From Saccopteryx bilineata (taxonomy: Eukaryota > Chordata > Mammalia > Chiroptera > Emballonuridae), in assembly GCF_036850765.1 (NCBI RefSeq), contig NC_089492.1:287344590-287408589 (forward strand): a stretch of DNA of 64,000 bases. The letters run 5' to 3'. Numbering within the stretch: the first letter of the stretch is position 1; each line of letters opens with the position of its first letter. Below, in pieces: positions 55,815 through 64,000 of the stretch. Both the position numbers and the translations under genes were made by a program. The notes beneath the pieces were generated by a model. The model saw nothing but the letters and a program-made list of their open reading frames with translations, had not been told where the DNA came from and ran no database searches.

Positions 55815-56024
55815 GGAATTGGGAACACCTTTCAGGGAGGCGCCAACTGCATCATGTTCGTCCTCTGCACCCGCGCTGTCCGAACTCGGCTCCTCTCTCT
55901 CTGCTGCTGCCCTGCCCAGCCTCCTGCGGAGAGCCCGGCTGGCCCCCCGAAGGGTCCTACGCCCTCCGGGATGGAAGACTCTCAGGGACCCCGGTGGAGC
56001 CCCGATGAACTTCCACACACCTGA
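55815..56024 (+). CDS. GPR157: GPR157 last coding exon with stop
   Basis: Starts after CCTGACAG and encodes residues 265-333 then TGA at 56022-56024. GIGNTFQGGANCIMFVLCTR finishes TM7 and leads into AVRTRLLSLCCCPAQPP, where the cysteine run after TM7 could be palmitoylated. The C-terminal tail is proline-rich (ESPAGPPKGPTP) and ends DELPHT. Total length 333 residues, close to the human length. No disruption in any exon, so the gene appears intact. Confidence 0.96.
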   Translation, partial: GIGNTFQGGANCIMFVLCTRAVRTRLLSLCCCPAQPPAESPAGPPKGPTPSGMEDSQGPRWSPDELPHT

Positions 56025-57614
56025 ACTCTTCCCTTCCTAGTTCTCTGCACATGCGGGCACTGCCTCCCTTGGACAGGTGGCCCCAAGTCCCTCTGCAGGG
56101 AGTGGCGGGGACATCAGCCATGCTAGAATGGAAGCCTGCCTTCTACTCTTGAAGCTCTTGACCTGGCTGAGGGGACAGCCACAACCACAAACTCAGCTTC
56201 TTCTACCTCCTCGGCCCTCAGGCTGCACGTGTCCACTCACACCCGTGTCCTGCTGCACTCGGGGTGTCTGTCTGCGTGAGGGTTGGCACTGAGATTCACG
56301 GAGACCAGTGGTACGCGATCACTGCCCGGTTGCCTTGAGGTCCAGCGGTCATCGGCCCCTGGACCACACAGCACTGTTTACAATGTGAAGGCCCACACCT
56401 GTGGGGAAAGCATGAAGAGATTATGTGCACCAGATATCCATGCTAAATAAAATGTCAGGGGGGTCCCAGAGAGGGGTGCCCCACCTGGATGTTGTGGAGC
56501 GGATTCCCAGTTTGTCAGGGTGCTGACATTCCCCAGAGAACCTTAAGGTGTCCTGGTGAGTGCCATGGGCAGAGCCCACACAGCTGCTCAGGGCCGCCGG
56601 TCCCCTGGGAGTCTCCCCAGGTCTCTCTGTGGGTCACCAGCCTTTGGTGTGGATGGCACTTGAGTTTCAAGCACAGACCAGAATCCAGACTCCTGCCTTC
56701 ACCAGTCCCCTCAAATCCAGGTTCCCTTCTCCAGAGCCGCGGCAGGAACAGGCACCAGAAAGGCACTGGTGGGGGCTCCCTGCGTGTGGACGCCCCCTGT
56801 TTCAGCCCTGTGCTTGGGAACACGAAAGTGGGGGGTGGGGGTATTGAGGGGGACTGGCTTATTCACTGCCTAGTTTAGTTTTTATAGGAAAAGTAACCGT
56901 GAATGGTCCAAATACTGATTCGTTCCTGAAGGTGAAGGTTCGGGAGTTGGTTGGGGGAAGTGACACACGGGTCATGGGGCGATTATTTACATTTAATTGG
57001 AAAATAATTTAAAATAAGCACCTATGTCTCTCTATTCTGTGGCTCTTCCTTCAACCCTTTCCTCTATTTCAGAAAACTTTTTGACATCACAGAAGCCGTT
57101 GGCTAAGAACGGGGTGTAAATGTCACCACTGGAGCCCTGGGGAGGGCATCCAACTTGACCTGATTGATGTCCCTCCCGCGGGTTCCATGGGAGCTCTGCA
57201 AACTGAAATGATTTTCAGAACCTGGGAAGACGGTTCTGGATTAAAACCAAAGCCACGCCATCCTGTAGATTCCTGTTTTATTCTTAAAAGCAAGATCTGT
57301 AACAGAAAGAGAATCTGAAAGGAACAATGATCTGCAGAACTAGGTCTAAAATGATCTAGTTTTTGGTTTCTTTTTTAAAAGTTTATAAAAATCAGCAAGA
57401 GGCAACCATCCCCTTAGGAATCAGAGAAAGCTCCAGGCTGCCTTAGGGGAAGTTAAGTCAGTCTGGGAATGCTACAGAAACAGCTCATATCCGGGGAGTT
57501 TGGGGTTCCCCTAAACGTTTCAGCAGATCCCAAGCGCATAACTGGTCCAGACCCTCATGTTAGCTTCTAAAATGGAGCAGAAATTCAGGAAGCTGCTTGA
57601 TGCACAAAAGAAAA

Positions 57615-57615
<1 letters not shown>
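56025..57615 (+). other. GPR157 3' UTR and downstream flank
   Basis: The first 400 bases are the minimum 3' UTR. Beyond the poly(A) signal the sequence has no recognised gene. Overlapping frames near 56489-56878 and 57520-57843 have no domain. Confidence 0.5.
56446..56451 (+). terminator. Possible proximal poly(A) signal of GPR157
   Basis: AATAAA 422 bases after the stop codon, followed by a G-rich GTCAGGGGGGTCC. Fits a short 3' UTR. More signals occur downstream, so alternative ends are likely. Confidence 0.5.

Positions 57616-57653
<38 letters not shown>
57616..57653. repeat. Poly-C tract of 38 bases
   Basis: 38 uninterrupted C's, bordered by AAAAT and GCTCAG. This length of C homopolymer is uncommon. 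On the minus strand it is poly-G, able to form G-quadruplex; the C strand could form an i-motif. Frames crossing it show a polyproline/polyglycine artefact. Confidence 0.95.
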
Positions 57654-57654
<1 letters not shown>

Positions 57655-59104
57655 CTCAGACTGGTGTGGCACGTGGCCCCCTAGGGTCAGGCTGGTTTCC
57701 CAGACAGGCTGCAACCAGGAACGGCCGGCAGAGGGAGCAGGGGGCTCAGAGAAGAGAATCTTCAGGTGCCCCGAGATTCCCCAAGTTCTCGTTGTTGCAC
57801 TTGTTTGATGCCGCTGCTGTGCTGTCTTGTCTGCTCTTGTCAAAACCTCCCAACAGGTACACCTGCATACCGTATTTCCATCTGGGCTTCCTGTGCTGCC
57901 GCAGGTGGAGGTGTTCTGTGAGGGCGGAGACGGCGTGGGCAGGGGCGGGGCCTGAGGTCAGGGGCCCACGTCTCAGAGCCCTGCAGCTGGGCGGGCGGGG
58001 CTCAGGACTGGAGGGCGTGTGGGAATGGAATCACATCCTAAAAGCCCAGGATGGGTGGTGGGAAGTACCAGGGAAGGAGGCCGGTGCTCTGATCAGGTGA
58101 ACACAATGGTGTGTTCCTTTTATGCCTTCTTTGTCTCCGTGGTTCCGGTTCACCGCCTTCATCCCTCCGTTGCCGACCCAGCCTCAGGCGGGGCAGGTGC
58201 TGTGGTCTCCGGTGCTCTCTGAACCTTGGTCTTTTCATCGGATTTATCAGGCACTTTCTGCCTCTCTGGACTCGGGTGGTGTTTTGTTGTTTGCTTTGTT
58301 TTGTTTTGTTTTTTTTAAATAAAGGTCATCATTTGGCCAGGGCTGAGGGTGCAAGCAGCTCCCCGTACGCCCACGACAAGAAAGAACATTTTTTACAAAC
58401 TACCTGTCACGGCATAATAACGTAGTGTGAGGTGGTTTTGCACGTGCAAGATTGGAATGAAAACCCTGACCATTTGGGTTGATGTCGAAGTTGTATTTTA
58501 AGTGAAATAAAGTAATTATTTTTCTTTTGCGTGTCTGGTGAGCGGATTGAATGTGGTGTGTATGTGGAGGGGGGCAGGGCGGCTCCAATGGACCTTAGCT
58601 GGGGTGGGGGCTCTCCAGAGCCTTCCACGTGGGGACCTGGAGATGACTGGACCCTTCTCTGTGGGGAAATGGAGTCAAGTGTGCAGCATAGTTTCTCCTG
58701 TGTTTGCTTGATAGCATCACAGATATAGAGGGATGAGGGGTTTAGAATACAGATTCCAGGCCATGTCCCATAAGAATATCAACACCAAGGACCTTGGGGC
58801 TAATCTCTCATGACTGTGACATTCCAGCACTGAGTCCCCCCTGTATGGCCATTGTATGGCAGCACACCTCAACCCTCTGCAAGGGCATCGGCAGGCTTCC
58901 CGGTGCTCGCTCAGGGTGGGACACAGGGCTCTTCTCTGTCCGGAGCCGCCCCCTGAAACCAGCCATTGCAGCGGCTGTGTTGTGTTTGTACGATCAGCAC
59001 AGCCCATGCAGCCTGGCCTCCAAGTCTTTTATTTTCCTTGAACTTCTATATCTTGGGAACTTTGCTCCTCCGAAGTGCTGCTTGTTTATTTGTTCCACTT
59101 TCTG
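57654..59104 (+). other. Sequence downstream of GPR157 with poly(A) signals
   Basis: AATAAA occurs at 58318-58323 and 58506-58511, the latter followed by a GT-rich stretch (GTGTGGTGTGTATGTGG at about 58544-58566) as expected of a functional end. These could be distal GPR157 ends. No gene is otherwise recognised. Confidence 0.4.
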
Positions 59105-59189
59105 GTTTTGTGAAGTTAAAAATACATTAACTATCAAGAGAAGGAGAAGCCAGGCCACAGACTGGGAGGAAATCTTTGCAAAGGACACA

Positions 59190-59663
59190 TCAGCATATCT
59201 ATGTGGGGTGATTGTTTTACTAAACCTGTGGTCACAATATGTGTAACTCAAACCAGCATGCTGTACGCCCTAAACTTCTGCAGTGATGAATGTCAATTGT
59301 TTCTTTTCTTTTTTTTAGTGAGAGAGGGACAGACAGGGAAAGACAGGAAGGAAAAGAGATGAGAAGCGAAGCATCAATTCTTCATTGCAGCACCTTAGTT
59401 GTTCATTGATTGCTTTCTCATATGTGCCTTGACCGGGGGCTCCAGCTGAGCCAGTGACCTCTTGCTTAAGCCAGTGACCATAGGGTCATGTCTGTGATCA
59501 CATGCTCAAGCCAATGACCCCGTGCTCAAGCCAGATGAGCCTGTGCTCAAGCTAGTGACCTTGGGGTTTCAAACTTGAGACCTCAGCATCCCAAACTGAC
59601 ACTATCCACTGCGCCACCACCTTCAGGCATGTCAATTGTTTCCTAATAAAACTGGGGAAAAAA
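59190..59663 (+). mobile_element. L1 3' tail nested in another L1
   Basis: CATGCTGTACGCCCTAAACT, then AATGTCAATTGTTTC and CCTAATAAAACTGGGGAAAA is an L1 3' end with its tail, inserted between two halves of the outer L1 ORF2. A class 2 SINE splits it. Confidence 0.6.
59304..59628 (-). mobile_element. Intermediate tRNA-headed SINE (class 2)
   Basis: Minus-strand copy starting GCCTGAAGGTGGTGGCGC at 59628, with repeated GCTCAAGCC motifs. ATGTCAATTGTTTC is repeated exactly at 59290-59303 and 59629-59642. Confidence 0.92.
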
Positions 59664-60110
59664 CATATCTGATAAAAGACTGTTACCCTAAATATACATT
59701 CAGTAATATACTCAACATTCAACAATAAGAAAACAAACAACTTGATTAAGAAATGGGCCAAGGACCTCAACAGATGCCTCACCAATGAAGATACACAGTG
59801 GCAAATAAGCCTATGACAGGATGCTCCACGTCATCTGTCCATCAGGAGAATACAAACTCAAACAAGGAGGTACCACGGCACACCTATTAGACCGGCCAAA
59901 ATCCAGAGCACTGACAATATCAAGTGCTGGTGATGATGTATCACTATGGAGACTCTCACTCATTGCAGGTGGAAGGCAAAATAGGAGTCACTTTGGAAGA
60001 CAGTTGACGGTTTCTTGCAAAACTAAATGTTCTCTTACCATGTGATCCAGCAACCAGGCTCCTTGGTATTCACCTCACGCTGAAAACATGTCCACACAAA
60101 CTTGCACATG

Positions 60111-60522
60111 GGCCCTGGCCGGTTGGTTCAGTGGTAGAGCGTCGGCCTGGCGTGCAGAAGTCCCGGGTTCGATTCCCGGCCAGGGCACACAGGAGAAGCG
60201 CCCATCTGCTTTTCCACTCCTCCCCCTCTCCTTCCTCTCTGTCTCTCTCTTCCCCTCCCGCAGCCGAGGCTCCATTGGAGAAAAGATGGCCCGGGCGCTG
60301 GGGATGGCTCCTTGGCCTCTGCCCCAGACACTAGAGTGGCTCTGGTCGCAACAGAGCGACGCCCTGGAAGGGCAGAGCATCGCCCCCTGGTGGGCAGAGC
60401 GTCCCCCCCTGATGGGCGTGCCGGGTGGTTCCTGGTTGGGCGCATGCGGGAGTCTGTCTGACTGTCTCTCCCCGTTTCCAGCTTCAGAAAAATACAAAAA
60501 CAAAACAAAACAAAAAAAACCC
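60111..60522 (+). mobile_element. Long tRNA-headed SINE (class 1), young copy
   Basis: Begins GGCCCTGGCCGGTTGGTTCA, with intact GTGGTAGAGCGTCGG A-box region and GGTTCGATTCCCGG B-box region, and the doubled GGGCAGAGC block (60376-60420) that marks the young copies. Ends in an AAAC-rich tail. CTTGCACATG and CCTGCACATG flank it. Confidence 0.93.
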
Positions 60523-60583
60523 CCTGCACATGGATGTTTATAGCAGTTTCATTCATATTCGCCCAAACTCAGAAGCAACCAAG

Positions 60584-61100
60584 CTTCCACAGGAGACTTC
60601 CCTGCTGCTCCTGGGCCACCACCACGTCTCTAGTGATTCCTGAGACATTTTGCAAATAGTACTCAGTGCCAACATGGATGGTGGTGGAAAACAGCCTCCA
60701 CCATCACTGCGGTCAGGGGCGTGGGGCGAAGATGCGCTCATGCGATGTGGAGGAGAGCAGGAGGGCTCAGACGAGGAGGTGCAATCAACACTGTGCAGAA
60801 TCTACGGCAGTACAAGGCCCCAAACTGGTTCCGGGACAGACAGAGGACGTGAAGGACAGAAAATACAGCTGGGTCCTGGCCAGTTGTCTGGACAACGTGC
60901 CGCATGATGATCTGGAGCCACTGAAGAAATTCTGGGCCCACAGAGGGCTGTGCCACTTCTGGGGATGCTGTGTTCAAGGCCAGCACACCAAGATCATGGC
61001 CCAGTGGGGCTGCACTGCGGGTGTGTCCAGGAAGGAACAAATCTGTAGGCCTTGTCTGTTAATGGCTTTTACACCTAAAAAAATTTAAAAATAAAAAAAT
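60584..61100 (+). pseudogene. RPS18P: RPS18 processed pseudogene
   Basis: Intronless copy of ribosomal protein S18 mRNA: a 5' UTR-like CTTCCACAGGAG, then TCTCTAGTGATTCCTGAG (start codon ATG changed to ACG at 60624), and a coding remnant EDVKDRKYSWVLASCLDNVP ... LKKFWAHRGLCHFWG and GQHTKIMAQWGCTAGVS. Several indels break the N-terminal half (a deletion after the first codons, and others about 60700-60790). The stop is also lost (TAA to CAA at 61038). The 3' UTR TCTGTAGGCCTTGTCTGTTAA and A-rich tail (61076-61100) complete a normal L1-made retrocopy. It lies in the L1 with a partial AAGCAA(CC)AAG duplication. No function is expected. Confidence 0.9.
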
Positions 61101-61400
61101 AAGCAAGATGTCCTTCAGTAGGTGACAGGTAAATAAACTGTGGTCCATCCTGACAATAGACATGGGCTATCAAGCCAGGAAAAGACAGGGAGAAACATTC
61201 AATGTATATTACTAAGTGAAAAGCCAGTCTGAAAAGGCTACTTGCTCTATGGTTCCAAATACACAGCATCTGCAAAAGGCAAAGCTAGGGAGAGGATAAG
61301 AAGACCAGCGGTTACCACGGGTCAGGGAAAGAGGGGATGACCAGGTGGACACAGGGCAATAAAATCACTCTGTTGGATACTTGTCAATACACGTTTGTCC

Positions 61401-61856
61401 AAACCCACAGGACGTCCAGCAAAACACTGCTCACATTCTTGAATGTCTGTTGGAACTTGTCATCAACCTCCAGGTGTCTATTAGCTAGACACCACCACAT
61501 CCTACACGAGAGCTTTCAGGACTGTAACCAGTCAAGGGCAGTAAATATTTCTTCCTGACAGAATGTGCGTCTGTCAGAGAACTGCCCTGCCCCACTGTTT
61601 CCAGTCCTGTCCCCCCCCCCCCCCCCCGCATTGGTGGCCAGTGTAAGTTCCTCCCATGTTTTCTCCCTGGAACATAATGTATCCAAGAGCCCATCAGCTC
61701 CAGGACAGCAAGCACACCTGCCTCCTTTGGCCCCACGCTGGTGGTTTAGATTGCATGCCCCAGGACCTGGTCCTTTTCTGGCTAGTATGTGGCTCAGTAA
61801 CCCCCACCCCCACCCCCTTTCTTTTTCTGAAAAACTTTCAGCCAGGCAAGTGTTTT
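61401..61856. other. Intergenic sequence, no gene seen
   Basis: A C-run of about 16 is at 61612-61627. A T-rich run begins at about 61852 as part of the next SINE. Nothing else recognised. Confidence 0.45.
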
Positions 61857-62073
61857 TTTTTTTGTTTTTTTTTTTTTTAAATTTTTATTTATTTATTCAT
61901 TTTAGAGAGGAGAGAGAGAGGGAGAGAGAGAGAAAGAGAGAGAGAGAGAAGGGGGGAGGAGCTGGAAGCATCAACTCCCATATGTACCTTGACCAGGCAA
62001 GCCCAGGGTTTCGAACCGGCGACCTCAGCATTCCAGGTCGATGCTTTATCCACTGCGCCACCACAGGTCAGGC
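61857..62073 (-). mobile_element. Short tRNA-headed SINE (class 3)
   Basis: Minus-strand copy starting GCCTGACCTGTGGTGGCGCA at 62073, with GGTTCGAAACCCTGGGC and a (GA)n body. CAGGCAAGTGTTTT occurs on both sides (61843 and 62074). Confidence 0.93.
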
Positions 62074-62087
62074 CAGGCAAGTGTTTT

Positions 62088-62640
62088 GTTTAACAGATGT
62101 GTCATTGTAGGTTCATCCTAGGTAACAAATGTCCCACGCTGGTGGGAAGTGTTGATAGTGGGGAAGGCTATACATGTGTATGGGGGGGGGGGTATATGGG
62201 AAATCTCTGTAAATTAAAACTGATCTCATTATGTTTCAACCGGAAACAATCTTAACCAACCTGGAATTTTCTGGTCAAGCACTAATAAGGTAATTAATTC
62301 GTCATGTGGACCCTCTCCATACTCCCCAGAAAGAAGAGGTAATCTGCATGACAAAAACCCTTTTTCTCTCTTTCCCCAAAGCAAAGCTGTCCCAGCCCCC
62401 AAAGAATCCCTTCCTTTTGTCAGTAGCGTCCTTGCCCCTCCCTTCTTCCTATAAAAACCTTCCATTTGCACAGCTGGTAGAGCACCCTTCTAGTCGTCAG
62501 ATGGGACGCTGCCCGATGTGTGAATCACTTTATAAAGCCAATTAGATCTTCACGTTGACTCTGTTGAATTGTTGTTGTTTTTAACAGAGTAAAGAGTTTG
62601 GGGTATAAAATGTCACTTGAAGCTTTCTAGTAAAAATCTG
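62088..62640. other. Intergenic sequence with an L1-like tail
   Basis: TATGGGAAATCTCTGTAAAT at about 62195-62214 is an old L1 3'-tail motif. A short G-run is at 62181-62190. No gene seen. Confidence 0.4.
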
Positions 62641-63345
62641 TTGAGAGTGTGTGGATCCTAAGAAGATTCATTTGATGTGAACCCAAGAAGGAATTTCTCT
62701 GCTGAGATGAATTCCTCAGGGTCAACAGAGGGCCAAAATTTTATAAAAAGTTAGAATCTAGTGACCATTTGCTGACAGGGTCTTCTCATGCACTCCATGT
62801 ACTGGGAAGAACCTCAGACTAAACTCTTGGCTTCCTGCACTGTGCCTTCTTGTTCCTGTTACCTGAGTTAACCACTGCAAAGAAGGCCTAATTTCATCTT
62901 CTGAGCCATTGACTGAGACCTGCCCTATCCAATCAGAACTCTGCCTATTATATCCTCATTTGCATCTATACCGACCAATCAGAACTGCACAATTTGCAGA
63001 CCTCATTTGCCTCAAATTGGGAACTTGGATGGGAACTTTATAAAAGCTGGCTTCCCCTTTGTTTTGGTAAAACACAATTTAAGTTGCTACCTGAGTCTTT
63101 GTCTCCTGGGCTGCAGCTCTTTTTGCTCAAATACTTTTTTATTCTTTACTATAGTCTAAAATTACATTTGGTTTACAAATATTCCTGGAAGATTCTCAGA
63201 GTGAATAATAAAGTTACTTTTAACATATCTTCCTGGGCCAGAATCTCCTGGGAGCCATGTCTTCAACAAGCCAATTATGGCCAACAAGCCATAGCTGTGG
63301 TCCAAGGAAAGGGGTGAGGAGAAACAGGTGAGCCCAGCAACAAGG
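62641..63345 (+). mobile_element. Candidate solo LTR of an endogenous retrovirus
   Basis: CCAATCAG boxes at about 62929 and 62977, TATAAAAG at about 63040-63047, and AATAAAG at about 63207 are spaced as in a class I retroviral LTR: enhancer-promoter, R and poly(A). No coding sequence for gag, pol or env is seen near it. Ends and target duplication are unsure, so the limits are approximate. Confidence 0.5.
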
Positions 63346-64000
63346 TTTGTGAACCATGAGGCTCTGGAAGGAGAGGAAATGGGTCAACCTGGCTCCACCA
63401 TTTATAATTCTATCACTCAGGGCAAATAATTGTGACCCCTCTTAGCCTCCATTTCATCTAACATAGAAATAGGGAGACTGAAATGAGACCATGTGCTTAG
63501 TAGAACTAAGAGCCCTATAAACCCCAGCCGGTCATTATTACCAGCTAACCTTTCTCGTGTTATCTAAGTGCCACTGAAGATTCTTCTCTCTGTCCCAGCC
63601 CTCGCTCCTCCCGTTCCCTGTGTCCAGCCCCAGTGACAGCATTCGATCCACAGTGGCCCTGGGAGGGAGGAATCTTAATTCTTGTTGCCATTTTAGCAAG
63701 TACATTGGGAATTTCTCATGACAATCATGTCAGCGGTGGAGCAGACCATCCCTTCCTCTAATCCTGTCTGTAGCTTTCCCTCTCCCCGGTAGACAGCGAA
63801 TCCCTGGATTTGCCTGGGTCCATTGCAGGGAGAGCTTCTCAGACACCAGCAGAGAAAACCTCCCTGCAGCCAGCGTCTATCCCCTCCTGCCTCTCACCAC
63901 CACCTCAGGAGGAAAAGCTGATGGTGAGAGTCTGAGGGAGCAGTGGATGCTGTCTGAAGCCAGCCACCCAGCACCCAGAGGAGTGCTGAGGAGAGCCCCG
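63346..64000. other. Intergenic sequence to the right edge
   Basis: A MIR-like fragment (GACCCCTCTTAGCCTCCATT with TCATCTAACATAG) covers about 63385-63515 on the plus strand. The rest is unique. By synteny SLC2A5 should follow, but none of its exons is visible. Confidence 0.4.

Larger units (their letters stand above)
59105..61400 (+). mobile_element. L1 (ORF2 end and 3' UTR), interrupted by several insertions
   Basis: CCACAGACTGGGAGGAAATC and TTTGCAAAGGACACATC at 59155-59190 resume at 59665 with ACATATCTGATAAAAGACTG, then CAAACAACTTGATTAAGAAA, ATGATGTATCACTATGGAGA, CATGGATGTTTATAGCAG and, after another break, AAGATGTCCTTCAGTAGGTG at 61098. Inserted in it are an L1 tail with a class 2 SINE (59190-59663), a class 1 SINE (60111-60522) and an RPS18 pseudogene (60584-61100). 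Confidence 0.85.

Noticed and set aside
57520..58100. Frames with polyproline or polyglycine runs
   Set aside because: They are translations of the 38-base C tract.
60100..60200. tRNA gene because of clear A-box and B-box like parts
   Set aside because: The sequence continues into a SINE body with tail and target duplication and does not fold as a complete tRNA; the same holds for the other SINE heads.
60666..61088. 140-codon frame across the RPS18-like region as a functional gene
   Set aside because: The first half is out of frame with RPS18, the start and stop are lost, and there is an A-tail with duplication; it is a processed pseudogene.

Overview
The window is nuclear DNA from a placental mammal, almost certainly a bat. 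Genes are sparse and split by long introns. The DNA is full of tRNA-headed SINEs (about 22 copies in four length classes), with 5'-truncated L1, ancient L2, MIR and MaLR copies, and several DNA transposons (hAT, Tc1/mariner, a piggyBac-like TTAA element) that still show terminal inverted repeats and target duplications. Such DNA transposons beside this SINE style are a known feature of bats. From memory the SINEs resemble those of horseshoe-type bats, but I could not check this. No prokaryotic, viral-genome or plasmid features were seen.

Three real loci anchor the window, all on the + strand. (1) Positions 1-272 are the CpG-rich promoter and first exon of the miR-34a primary transcript, with a perfect two-half-site p53 response element at 113-132 and a strong splice donor at 272/273. 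(2) The MIR34A hairpin itself is at 21607-21716, near the start of a downstream exon whose acceptor I place at 21427/21428. The 21 kb between is host-transcript intron, holding repeats and two minisatellites. (3) GPR157, an orphan seven-transmembrane receptor, is complete in four coding exons (39649-40031, 51437-51650, 55142-55336, 55815-56024). Together they encode 333 residues in one continuous frame with canonical GT-AG introns. Its GC-rich promoter covers about 39190-39648, and candidate poly(A) signals lie at 56446 and further downstream at 58318 and 58506.

The order (p53-controlled miR-34a promoter, miR-34a, GPR157, same strand) fits the human 1p36.22 block H6PD-MIR34A-GPR157-SLC2A5 in inverted display. 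H6PD would lie just left of the window and SLC2A5 just right; neither is seen here.

The rest is repeats. Notable clusters: a hAT element split by a SINE and itself sitting in an older SINE (36490-37200); three SINE-target duplications in series (17526-18312); an L1 at 59.1-61.4 kb interrupted by another L1 tail, two SINEs and an RPS18 processed pseudogene; and two internally deleted Tc1/mariner elements keeping transposase fragments (23773-24369 and 28971-29527). I found no undescribed gene system. The most unusual items are the transposon nests, the tandem repeats in the miR-34a host intron and a 38-base poly-C tract downstream of GPR157.
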